Source of the DNA: Turnera subulata
Taxonomy: Eukaryota > Streptophyta > Magnoliopsida > Malpighiales > Passifloraceae
Assembly: GCA_028386065.3 (NCBI GenBank)
Contig: JAKUCV010007788.1
Location: 134,717 to 198,716, forward strand
DNA: 64,000 nt
Direction of reading: 5' to 3'
Shown: positions 1 to 11,160 of the stretch, piece by piece
How the letters are laid out: each line of letters begins with the position of its first letter
How positions within the stretch are numbered: the stretch's first letter is position 1
Notes under the pieces: model-generated
Seen by the model: only the letters and a program-made list of their open reading frames with translations
Databases searched by the model: none
What the model was told of the DNA's origin: nothing
Translations under genes and position numbers: made by a program

Positions 1-617
1 TCCACATTACCATAACACCTCATTTGATAATCTCTTGCGTTTAGGGAATCTCTAAAATTAGGGAAGATCCTAATAGGTAGGACTAGGAATAGGTTCTCTA
101 CTGAAAAACTTCCTCTTGCGCACACTAACTCTAAAACTGATACAGCATGAGCAACAGGCTCAGCCTGTTGCAACCCTTCTGCCCAGAGCAATAGAGAACA
201 AGGAAGTTTTGCCTTAAACATGTCATAGCACAATTACCCGGTAGGATTATTCCTTCTCCCATCCACGTGTCATCCATGCCAAAGGATATAACACTCCACC
301 AAAAAGGGGCATATAACTGACACTTTGGGCGGCAACGAATCATTACCAGCAGATATAACCCTTCGCATTCTCATCCCCTCAACGTCTCTGAACAGGCATT
401 AATTGCCTATAAATGACAACCCCTACCCTTCCCTTCTCTACTTCATCTTCCTCCTCCAAAAATCTGCCACTACACCTTTCGTCCATAACCATCACTCCCA
501 ACACCTTCCCCACTCAGCCATGGCAACAACAACAACACCAACAACAACAACACACCCAATCCTCCACCCTCCTCTTCTAACCCAGATATCATCACCATCA
601 TCACCTTCCCTTTTCGT

Positions 618-2045
618 ATGACCCGCCCCCTTTTCCAAATCGTCCACCGCCCTCAAGAACCACTTACACCACCGCCCACCAATAAGGCAGAGACAGAGGA
701 GGAAGACAACGAAGAACAAGGGGATGACGAGGCAGAGGACACGCCACCCCCTGCTCTGCGCTTCACCTTCCAACCCGCAAACGCCAGCCACCGACGAGCC
801 TGGGCATTCTCACAGACCCAGATAGTGCTTGTCAGCCGGTGGCTGGATATGGATGCATTCAGAGCCATTGGAGCCCGGAATGGCGTGCACCGATTCCTCC
901 AACCAGTATGTTGGTTGCTGTTTGCCACACTCGGAGAGCCCACCTACGCTGACCTAACCCGCAAATTCTTCAGTTCGCTCTCCTACCAGCCCCCACAGGA
1001 CTAAGAGCCCGGCACAGCACGATTTCGTCTGGGCAACGAGAACAGAGTTCTCATCATTGCCCAGGTGAATCAAATACTCGGGCTACCAAATGAAGGATAC
1101 CAAGAGAGGCCAGCAGACTTTACCGCGGAGGAGTTTTGGAATGACATCTCCACTGACCCCGGACACAACTCCTCCACCAGTTCAGCCACATCATTCCGTA
1201 GCCACGCACTGCGCATCATACAGCACTTCTTGTCCCACAGCATCTACGACAGAAACAGGAGTCGCTTGGCTGTTCAACACGAGGAGCTGTTCATCCTCTG
1301 GTGCATGGTGCACCACCAACCTCTCAACACCGACGCCTTTATCCTTCGAAGGTTCATCACACAAAGGAAGGCACCATACCTTCCAGGCACCGGCATCATC
1401 ACACGGATTGCGCGCCATTTCCACCTTCCTCTGCATGGTTTTGAGTTGGTTAGCGGCACCATCTGGATCGACCGAGGCATCCTCAATAGAATGCACCTAC
1501 CCGCCTCACAGCCTTAGGAGAACAACCAGGAACAGCCTGATGTTGTGGCTGAAGAACAAGAAGATGAACCTCCAGCACCACAGCTTCAAGGACCGGAAGA
1601 CCCTGTATAACCCCAGTAGCCTTCCGCACAACACGCACAGCCTCATGCTGTAACTCGAGACCATGTGCTGGATATCTTTGAGCAGATGCAGGATTGGATT
1701 GGGCAGCAAATCCTCCCCATCCTTCAGAACCAAACCCGCATCCAACAGACCCTGGCTGCTCATGGAGAACGCTTGCAGCGCCTCCAGGAGATCATTACTG
1801 CCCAAGAGATGCGTCTGACCTCCTCTTTGGGAGAAGCACACACACACCTTAACAGGGGCATCACTGAGGTGCGCGGCATCACACAGACCCAAGGCAGAGC
1901 CATGACTGACTTCCATAGCCAGCACATGGCCCAGCACGTGCAAATAACCGAAACCCTGACTAATTTGGTGAACATGGCACATGCACTGACGCGGTCACCA
2001 CAGGTAGGACCTCCACCATCCAGCAACAAGCGCCAACGCCACTAA
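618..2045 (+). pseudogene. Broken Athila-type ORF (env-position, ATHILA ORF-1-like)
   Basis: One reading frame stays open from the ATG at 618 to the stop ending at 2045, apart from four internal stops: TAA 1002-1004, TAG 1515-1517, TAA 1608-1610 and TAG 1617-1619. The middle part contains an ELFILWCMVH-type block and the end is a Q-rich, heptad-like segment (about 1665-1980) that could form a coiled coil. These features match the plant retrotransposon protein family named ATHILA ORF-1. Its place shortly before the 3' untranslated region corresponds to the env-like ORF position of Athila and Calypso elements. An overlapping T-rich ORF begins at 520 in another frame, so the true start is uncertain. 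The function of these proteins is not established. The copy is dead. Confidence 0.72.
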
Positions 2046-3607
2046 CTCCACCTTTCTAGCACCCCTAGTCTAGTTTTTAGGATGTCTAACCCCTACCACA
2101 TAGGATACAAATTTCAGTTTGGGGTATTTATCTTTGTGTTTAGAATTAGACCTTTTGTCTTTAAATTTCGGTAATGTGTTTTATTTTGCTTGTCTTTGTT
2201 GTGGCATTTCACCTTTCTTTTGTTTAGTTTCAGCAATGAGGACACTGCAAGTTTTCAGTTTGGGGTATTTTAGGGTGCAAATGCCATTTTATGTCTTTTG
2301 TACTTTTGTGATTAAATCATTGCAAATTCAAATGCTTATCTATCATTTTGCTTCTCCACAGTGTGAGCCTGTCCTTATATTTATGCATCTTCGATTTTTT
2401 CCATTTAATTCTGCTCATACTCTAATCTCAGGACTTGTCTCATTTCCAAAACAAGCAGAACAGACATAATCAAACAATTGCACTCCATGAATCTGTCAGA
2501 CAAGAAGAATCTTGCTAAATGGTTTTCAAATTGCCACAGGCTCAGCCTGTCTACCTTCATAAAAGATCCTTATCCCTGTCAAGGCGAAATACAAGTAAGA
2601 GTTCTTCAAGCAAATAAGGGATCTAGGCCATCTTCTGCATACCCAACAGACCACATAAATCCATACCACACTCATCAATCTATTGCAACCCCATTTGAGC
2701 CAACTAGAATGGCCCCAATTTATTCCTTTACCCTGTTTCACCTCACCTCAGCCACTTGGAGCCGAGACAGGGGCCATCATGTGCTAAGGCACAATTTTAT
2801 TCCAACAGCCTCACCCTGTTGATGAGTCTGTGAACAAGATTCAATTCTACCAAGCATCTGAGGCTGTTTGTACTTAACAAATACATACCCGGAATGTTAC
2901 CATACTTCTTGTACTGCTCTCTTCCCAGCTGCAACAATTAAAAAAAAAAAAGAGAGAGAGAGAGAAAGGAACAAAATAAGGCAGCCGGCGAAGAAAAGAA
3001 AAACATGGGAAGGAGAAATGAGGAGAAAAAGAAACGTTTTGTGGATCAGACTCCTTCTCAAACAAGAGGATACATTTAGCCTCTGCGCAGCATGAAAACT
3101 CAAGGGGTACGGAATCAAACAGTCCCTATACAGCCTCAGACTGTTCACAAATTAAACTGAAGGTTTCAAATTCACAGGCCACTAACATTTGCTCAAACCA
3201 TCCACCATCCATTGACAACCATCACCCTAACCTCGGTACAACATGGAAAAGTCCTGGAGATCCATGCTTGATGACTCTTGCACATTAGTGGAGATAAGGG
3301 ATGATAGGTCTGTATATGAGGTATTGTTTTTCACTTCCCGAAAAACCGATTCTGGCAGGATCCCTTTGACGACAGATGATTGGAGGTTAGTTGCAAGATT
3401 ACTTCTGTGATATTTATTACAAAAACTACTGACTAGGAATTTGATTGAAATTGATACAGTCTTGAAGGAAAATTAAAGAATGCTTAAATTGAGACGTCAC
3501 AAGGGAGAAGCCTAGTGAAAATTTGATGCATTGAGAATAGCCTTTTTTCTTCCCTTCAAATCATGCCTCCTTATCTTCTCTGATTGCTTGAGGACAAGCA
3601 AAATCTT
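2046..3607 (+). other. Athila 3' untranslated region with repeated PPT-like motifs
   Basis: No ORF here looks real. The segment carries two extra copies of the motif CAGTTTGGGGTATTT (2115-2129 and 2256-2270) that also precedes the LTR. It also has several copies of a short palindrome (2536-2550, with degenerate forms at 2803-2821 and 3130-3144). A GA-rich stretch lies at 2940-2970. Confidence 0.5.
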
Positions 3608-3622
3608 CAGTTTGGGGTATTT
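3608..3622 (+). promoter_or_regulatory. Polypurine-tract-type motif before the Athila 3' LTR
   Basis: CAGTTTGGGGTATTT directly precedes the TGATGCATG that I take as the LTR start. Plus-strand priming at a G-rich tract next to the LTR is standard for Ty3 elements. The upstream GAGGACAAGCAA is also typical of this lineage. Confidence 0.5.
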
Positions 3623-5648
3623 TGATGCATGTGAAATATGCATAGTTTAGGGCAAAATTTTGGACGCAAATTGTTCTAAATTCATATGATTATATGCCTC
3701 CTATACAATATTCCACTATATTCCTTCAATTTCCATCCCTTACTGTATGATTAGTGATTTCAGGTGCATTTCAATCAATTCAAGAGGATTTCATGGAAGA
3801 ATGTGAAGATACAGCATCAGCCACAGCATGAGCCTGTTGCAGAACCCTTGAGACTGTCCCTGAGGCTGTTGTTCATCGAGAATTCAATTGAAGGCCTCAA
3901 ACCACCTTCAAATCACAAGATTTCCACTAAAGATCATTTCCCTAACTTTGATCCAAGAAGTCCTCATGACACCTCATCATCGACAGAAGAAGCAGAAGTC
4001 AATCGAAAGGAAAGTTGGAGAAGAACTGCAACAGCAACAGCCTATGCGCCCTACAAACCCAAAAATCACAGAAGGAATATAAAATTTGCACCACTTGCGC
4101 CACCTGCTCCACCAACATAAACAAACTTTCTTCTGAATTCCCAGAGCACTTTCCAGGGAAAAAGGAATGGGTACATGCCACTCAGAGGGAATCTACCTTA
4201 AAAAAATAATTATCTTCTGCAAAGGAGTACCTTGGAACTTACATTCCACCAATCAACTTGCTGCCCATCACTCCTGTCCTGACAACACATGCTGGAAAAC
4301 TGAACGCCCATACTTTCCAGCAAGTTGGGAGGAAGAAGAACAGGAGAGCCGCACCTACAAAAGAGGAAAGGAGAAGACACGAAAGGGGGATCGGATTGAC
4401 AAAGACACACCTCAACTTACAGAATTCCTGAAAGAGAGGTGGGACCCAGCAAAACCAAGGGTCCAAGGGAAAACACGGTTTTGCAGCCTTTCTGGGCAGA
4501 AACCGTGTCATCCCTAACCTCTAGTTTTTTCACAAACATGATGCCAATCCATTCTTCCATTATTTCTGTAACCTTGATTATGAACTAAACAATCCTTTCT
4601 TAGGTTGAAGGGGGAAGCATGTACTCGGTTTTTGCTAAATAAATTGCTCATGTTCTTAACCCTTTTTCTTGCTTTAGTTGTTGAGAACCTTCTCTAGGTT
4701 CTGATCAAACCCATGCATGAACACAGGTAGCTAGGTGAGGGACCGAAAGGAGAAACCATAGCTACCAGAACAACAGCGACCAAACTTTTAGTTTTTAGCT
4801 TATGACGAGGTTAGAAACTAATTGAGAAATTAGCCTCAACACCAATCTTAATCCCCTGAGTTTGACCAATGCGAGAGCACATGGAAGAAGAGAACCATGG
4901 GAGGCACCTGTGAGCGAAAGCAAATGGATGCGGTATAGGTTGAGAGCGCCTACAAGAACCAATCTTATAATTGACTCCCTTGCTGTCGACAGCATCAGGC
5001 TGTGCCCAGCACAGCCTCATTCCGTGACGGTATAGTCAAGAGATAACACAACTCCTAGTTTGATTCTTGATTGATTATTGAGTAGCATATTCTTGGTTTA
5101 GTAGCAGCCTGGTGAAGGACCTAAAGGAGAAGCCAGACCTACAGTAGTCGGTCTTCACTCCTTAGACATTCTAAAGAAGGTAGGGGGAGACTGTGGGAAT
5201 TTGCACCAACATTGAACCTCATCCTTAAGTGGACGTCTATCCTAGTGACAGGGGGTAGATGGAAGCTTAAGGAACAATTAATAAGATCGAAATCCGTTGA
5301 TAGTACCTTAGGTTGGGAGCCCCGAAAAGACATCTAATTAGTCAAAGCTTCATCCACAGGCTCAGCCTGTGATGATACTGTTGAGCAATTTATAAGCATA
5401 AATCAGGACATGTGGACCCTGGATGCCTAAGAACTCACATTTTTTATCTCTTCCTCGTTTAATTTGCTGTTATATTTACCTTACTGCTCATTTTTAGTTT
5501 TAATCACTAATCACCCAATTCACCCTTGTTTAATTGTTTTTAAGTCTAATTTGTCCGAAATTGAAGGAAAACAGATTCAGCCCAGTCCCTGTGGATACGA
5601 CCTTGATAAACGTACTACAACAACCCTGTGCACTTGCAGGATAGCACA
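3623..5648 (+). repeat. Athila-like 3' LTR
   Basis: The segment starts with TGATG after the purine motif and ends near a CA at 5646 or 5648. The CCCTGTGGATACGACC block at 5585-5600 and the GTGCACTTGC that follows are typical of the 3' ends of Athila/Tat LTRs. The partner LTR is outside the window, so both ends are inferred from motifs. The perfect palindrome ACAGGCTCAGCCTGT recurs at 5356-5370. ORFs inside it look spurious. Confidence 0.5.
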
Positions 5649-6218
5649 CGCATCACCATCATCTTCAGCCGCACCCGCTTGCGCCTCGTCGCCATGCTCC
5701 TCAGCCGTCACTGCCGCGATCCGTAGCCACCGTTGGTCGCGACCCGCCAAGGAGTTGATACTGAGAAGTTCAACGAGGAACCGGTTTTGGAACCTTTCGA
5801 GGATTTTCAAACCGGATAATCGGCTAAGGTGAGGATGGATAACCCTTGATATGTTGCCTATAATACTGTTGTGTGTTCTCTGATACTTGAATTGCTTGAT
5901 TGAACTGTTGAGTTGATTACTATTGGTATCCATGGTTATTGTGTTGTTGCTGATGTTGGTTTGTTAACAGAGGATTGGTCTGTTAACTGTGGTTAAATTG
6001 GATAATTGAGAATTGGAAATTGGAAATTGTGATGATGACTTATTTGTCACGTGGAAAGTAGTGGTACGACCAGATGGTTGGAGATAAGTTTTTGTGGTGG
6101 CCATGATCGGTTACTTGTTTAAGGATGTTGATCCTTAGGATAATGATCCCAGTTTGATATTTTAGGGATGTCGATCCCTGGTTCTGTTTTGATCTGGCAC
6201 CTGAAATGAGTTTATAAC
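5649..6218 (+). repeat. Family-Y LTR fragment (Y-a), left piece
   Basis: From about 5750 this DNA matches the middle of the Y LTRs at 53600-54360 and 58980-59850: the GGATGGATAACCCTTGATATG block, the GTGGAAAGTAGTGGTACGAC block and the short hairpins all recur in order. It is cut at 6218 by element X, and its host sequence resumes at 14201. The 5' part of the LTR is missing, either truncated or removed when the Athila-like element joined here. Hairpins are at 6121-6136 and 6164-6179. Confidence 0.65.
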
Positions 6219-9200
6219 TGTAACGCCCCGAATTTCGTTAATTGAGTTTTTCCAGAATTTTCAAAATTTTTGGAATTTCATTTCCACAATTACCCTTGTG
6301 GAATTTCCGCGATTCTTGGTCAAGAAAATTATTACTCTTTTAATTTATTTTCCTTGGAAATATTAGATTTTAAGTTGGAATTGTTTGTTGTTCGGGTTTC
6401 GTTGGAATAAAACGTGATTCAGTGGGAAAACAAAGTTTGTTGTAGTTTTTATTTAAACTACGTCGTTTTGAGGAAAAGTAAAAAAAAAAAAAACGTTGAC
6501 CGGTTAGGCGAGTTGACCGCGCCTAAGCCAAAACGAAACGACGTCGTTTTGGCTTAGGTGGGTCAAAACCCTAACCTTTCCCTTTTTCTTTTCTTTTCTC
6601 TCCTCTCCCTCCTTTCTTTTTCTTTTCTCTTTCGCCGCCCACGAGCTTCCTCCCCACTTCCTCTCTGCACGACCTCTCCCTCCCAATCGGTTACACCCGA
6701 TTTCCCTTCCTATCTTCTTGTCTTCTTTTTCTTCCTTTACTTTTCCTTTTTCCTTCTCTGCCCAACTCTTCCTCTCCTCTTCTCGCCCTTCTCCGGCCAT
6801 CATCCGTTCTTCTTCTTCTTCGTGGGGCCGCCGTCACCATTGAGGGACGGGGCTGTTGTTGCTGCTTGTGTCGCCGTCCATTCGTGATGGTGACGTTGGG
6901 TGCTTCTTCTCGTTGTGTTTGGCCGGAATGGAGTTGTTGGTGGCGGTTGGGCTCGTCAATGGTGGTTGTGTGTGTGTTGTTGTGGTCGACGGTGGTGATG
7001 GGCTTCTCTGGCAGTGTTGCTGCTAGGTTCGGGCCACTACTGCACCTCCTTCGTCTTTGACTGGTAAGCCTGCGACGCTCCTCTTCCTCTTTTTGTTCTA
7101 CTTATGGATTGTGACTCGACCCGGTATGGTTCTGTGTTTGTTTGAGGGAGCGGGTCGGTGGCGATTGGTTGATGACGACGGATGCGGGTTGTGCAGAGGT
7201 TATGGTTCTGGTCGGGTTTGTGTCTTGGCAAGGAATGATGGCCGGGACTTTAGTAGAGGATTCCGGGCGGTGGGCTGCAGAGCTCGGCATTGTAGTTCAG
7301 CCAGGTTCAGGCCTTTGAGTTTTGGTTCCGGTAAGTGCTCCGACGATTCCTTCCTTTTAATCCCGAGTTGGGTTGCAATTATTAAATGGTGATTTGGTTT
7401 TGGCCCGGTTGTGTGGTTAATGCTAATAGAGAAAATCTAATCTGGCTTTAGGAAATTGTGGGTCTATATGCATATACTAAACTATGTTTGTGTGTTCTCG
7501 TGTACATGCCGTGGCTGGGGAATTTATTTGACAGCTGGTTATTATGTGTAATGGGTCTTTAAGTAGCGTGGTATACTAGTTTTGATGGAACAGTAATATG
7601 TTAATTGGTGGACGGAATTCTTAAGTGGAGTCCGGGTTTCTAATGGGTTTATTAAATTCTATACGTACACTTTGGGAAAACGTAATTCTTGGGCTGTTGG
7701 TCTGGTTCAAATTAATTGTTAAAAATAATGTTTTTTTGGTTTTGGGGTTTTAGTGCTACGCCACATGACTAGCAGTCATTTTCAAGTCTAGGTGGATTTA
7801 TTAAAGAGGTTTTAGCGAATCTGGTTTCTTTATAGAATATCAAATAAATTGATAACATGATGCAAGGTGGCTTGCGGGCATGAATTGGTTATATAATTAT
7901 GGGAATATGAATTTAAGTACCAAACTATGTTGGTTAGAAGAATAGGTGGAGCAAAGGTTATTATTTATACTTTTTAAACAAGTTTAGGCATCGCTTGTGA
8001 GGGGATTGGTGTCAACTTCAGCTTAGTGCGTCTGACATGGATTATGTTGTTTTTGAAAGTTATTTTCATCAAATCATCATGTGTAGCTGCACCATTTATA
8101 CTAAAGTGTTGACTTTGCTAGAACTAAACTTACTCTAAATGTGAGATGGAAGTAGTGATGGCTTTGACATGTTTCAATGCGAGATTAATAACTCATAAGA
8201 TTTTTACCAGTCTAATACATTTGCATTGAGGTTTAGCACTATAAAACCTTGGTTTCTAATGGATTGGCCAGTCTTTAATGGGGTTCCAAATTTCAACATC
8301 GCTATTCATTAAGTTGAATATTTTTGAGTTGGGTCCAAAACCTTTATATACTATGTGAGGTTAAAGGTTATTGTCCGGAAACTTAATTAGCTAGTGCCTA
8401 CCTGATTGTGCTTGGGCTATAATTATAGGAACCCGGTAATGTCGAGGGAGGCGAAGGCGCTATCTTCTAAGATGTCCTAATGAACCAGGTGAGGACTTAT
8501 AAACCTTTGTATGCATTACTGCCTACAATGCTCAGTTAACTGTCTTGTTACATAAAGTGGTATTAATTGTTGGTCTTGAATGCTGTATGCATGCTTGTTT
8601 GATGTGCTCATGTTGCTATCCGCGAGTGTACTATGCTGGTGATATCTCTGATGCAGTGTGCATGATTTGTGAATTGTGTACCAGTGTGTTATAATATGCC
8701 TGTCGTGCATGAGCTGTTTTGTGTGTTAAATATCGTCATAAGTGGTTTTGTGGTTTGTGTGGTGGATTGTGGGCTGGAGGCCCGGATTTGAGATTAAGAT
8801 GTTAATTCCACACAACCATGTTTGAAATAACGTATGGTACAAATCTTAAAGGATAATTGTGAATAAAATACTATTATAATTCTACTGTGGGGCTGTTGAC
8901 CGGTTGGTTCGAGCGGGAAGTAATACCCCTCAGGATGGCATGCGGGTTTGCATGTGGGCCTGTGATGGCCGGTTCTACCTCCCTCCTTCTACCTCCCCCT
9001 TTCTACCTCCCTCTTTCTCTCTGTCTCTCTCTCTCTCTCTATGGATATGTTGGGCTTCGTGCCTGGTTTATTTGGGCTTCGTGCCTGGTTTATTTGGGCT
9101 TATGCCTGGTTGTCTCATGAGACGGGACCGAGCTCGACGCACACAGTAGAGGGCCCTAATATAATATTTAAACCTAATAACAAGAATAGTAAGATAAGTA

Positions 9201-9709
9201 ACGATAAGTGATGGTTGAAGTCTGGTGATGACTTGTGTTGTATACTGTGAATTGTTTTGTGCATTGTGTTTGCTATTGCCCATTGCCGGTGTACTTGTAG
9301 TTGATTTGTTTTGTATATTATTGGTTTATTTGTCTGCGGTGAGACAGTGGTTGGTCTCACCCCCTCACAGTTTTACACAGGTTAGCTGATCGTTGATCAG
9401 AAGTACATATCAGCAGGTGGCGGTGCTTTCCTCTCCTCGGGTCGGATCCATAGACTTCACTGCATACATGTTATCTTATGTTTAGTCTTCCGCTGCATAC
9501 TCGTTGTTGTGTAATTTGTTGTACAATTGTTCATTGATTATGTCGTTGATATTGTATCCCGGGTAGAAGGGCATTTTGGTCACTTCACATGATGTATATT
9601 CTTTAATGAATAATTTGGGATACAGGTGTCCCGGGAATGATAAGGGCAATTTGGTCAATCTATAATTAAATTGTAACTCATATTAATAAATTGGGACACG
9701 GGCGTTTCA
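6219..9709 (+). repeat. Element X 5' LTR (3491 bp)
   Basis: The LTR has a TATTTAAAC TATA-like motif near 6449, a perfect 15-bp inverted repeat at 6522-6558, an AAACCCTAA telo-box-like motif near 6567 and a long pyrimidine-rich leader to about 6820. A (CT)n run is at 9011-9040, followed by three copies of a 23-bp TTTGGGCTTCGTGCCTGG-type repeat. A GGTGAGAC/GTCTCACC hairpin lies at 9338-9361. It keeps about 435 bp (8504-8939) that the 3' LTR lacks. Its ORFs are short and look spurious. Confidence 0.9.
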
Positions 9710-11160
9710 GTTGGTGGCGGAGCAGGCTGTAGATCTTTGGGATTGTGTTGAGATATTTTGTGATCTTATGTGCATATGTCTGCTCCTTTTGAGTCGGTTG
9801 TTGCATGGTCATATGCTCTCATGTAGTGAGTCTTTCTATGGATCCGGTGGAGGACACGCACCTGCTGAGGGTCGGAGTGACCCGGAATTGTTGTTGAATG
9901 ACATGTTTGCTCTTTCGGCTTAGGCTGTAGTCAAGTTTATTTTGTGGTTTACCCACTGATCTATTAGAGTCGGTGTAGACTCTTGATTCCTGGTTTATGT
10001 TCCTTGTCTGTGACGAACTGGCCAATGCAAGTAAGAACCATCGGTTTTGTTTTGGAGTTTACATCTATTAAGAAATGATCTGATATGATGCTTGTGGATA
10101 TGATTCTCGTGATCTTGGTGATCATGTTTTTGTGGTTTGATTCGATGAGCTTGGGGAATTGAATTTGCTTATGAATTTTCTATGTGGATTGATTCTTGTT
10201 CGGAGTTCGAGCTGATAACTTTTGAAATTAAATTGAGGTTGATCTAATGGTATATTTGGGGGAAAAATCTTTTAGTGATACTTGAGGTGCTTAACTTTGA
10301 TGAGTTTGGGGATATTAATGGTGATTGTGGTAAAAAGGTTTGATCATGAATTTCTGTTGAGGTTATAGTCCATGTGTTGGAAGGCAACGCTGATAGTATG
10401 TTCATATTGAGGTTTGATTCTTTTGAGGTGATCTCGAGTACTGTGATTTAGTTGCTAGTTTGTTAAGTTACGTCATGAGATATACATTGATGTTTTAGGT
10501 TTTTTTATCAAAATCATTATGATGATCGTGGTGGTTATGGTTCGAGAGATAGATTCATGAATATGAGTATGTGGGAATGTTTAGGTCTTAAGGAATCCAA
10601 GGTATAGAGTTATAAGTATGATTTTTCGGTAATGTTCGGTTTCTAGTGCCGAAGGTTTGATCAAGGTTATATACGATTTTGGCTGAATTGGTGTGTGATA
10701 AAGGAAATACTTGAGGTTCGAAACATGTGATAGATTATGGATTTTTGGTCTTGAGGTATTCACAATGGGAGTGATGATCTTGTTACTTAGGTAACAACTT
10801 GGAGTTTTGTGTTAGAGGATATGTGTACGTTAAAAGATTGGATATGTTTTCTGGTTGATTGATGATAAATGAAACGATTTATGGATTCTGGTATTAATAT
10901 TGTTGATTATGATTGGACAAGATTCTTTGTTTAGAGCTTTGATCTTATGATCTATTGATCATGTTAGACTAAGTCGATGATTGACTTGGGTATGTTGGGT
11001 TCTTGCTTGGAAATGTATTTGATGGACATGATGGTTCTACTTGGTGGTTTGGCAGACGGAATTTTGATACCGGGTGACACTTGTTCGTGTCAGCTAAGCA
11101 CTTGGTTGCTTGACTTATCTTGCAATTTCGAGGACGAAATTTTGTTAAGTGGGGTAGAAC
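9710..11160 (+). other. Element X interior: PBS, non-coding spacer, PPT
   Basis: Directly after the LTR, TGGTGGCGGAGCAGG (9712-9726) resembles the TGGTATCAGAGC primer site for initiator tRNA-Met, with substitutions. No gag or pol domain is present in any frame. The last 60 bp encode a NFEDEI-like peptide in the frame ending at 11165 and contain AAGTGGGGTAGAAC next to the 3' LTR, as at the end of chromovirus pol genes. I read this as the relic of a deleted coding region that keeps only the cis signals. Confidence 0.75.

Larger units (their letters stand above)
1..5648 (+). mobile_element. Athila-like Ty3 LTR retrotransposon, 3' half
   Basis: This stretch reads as the 3' portion of an Athila-lineage element: a broken ORF (618-2045), a 1.5 kb untranslated segment, a polypurine-type motif at 3608-3622 and an apparent 3' LTR from 3623. 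No gag, protease, reverse transcriptase or integrase can be seen, and the left end lies outside the window. The lineage call rests on the ORF's resemblance to the ATHILA ORF-1/plant transposon protein families, on the GAGGACA...TTTGGGG motif before the LTR and on a CCCTGTGGATACGACC block near the LTR end, both common in this group. Positions 1-617 hold no convincing coding sequence. The TSD cannot be checked. Confidence 0.65.

Noticed and set aside
2119..2469. 116-codon ORF
   Set aside because: It is Phe/Leu-rich from T-rich untranslated DNA after the Athila ORF, with no motif.
3764..4120. 118-codon ORF in the Athila LTR
   Set aside because: It has low complexity, no domain, and lies inside an LTR. 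Coding is unlikely.
6558..7392. ORFs rich in Ser/Phe/Leu and Trp/Gly in the X LTR (repeated at 11503-12337)
   Set aside because: They arise from pyrimidine- and G-rich leader DNA. Their repetition only reflects the two LTRs.
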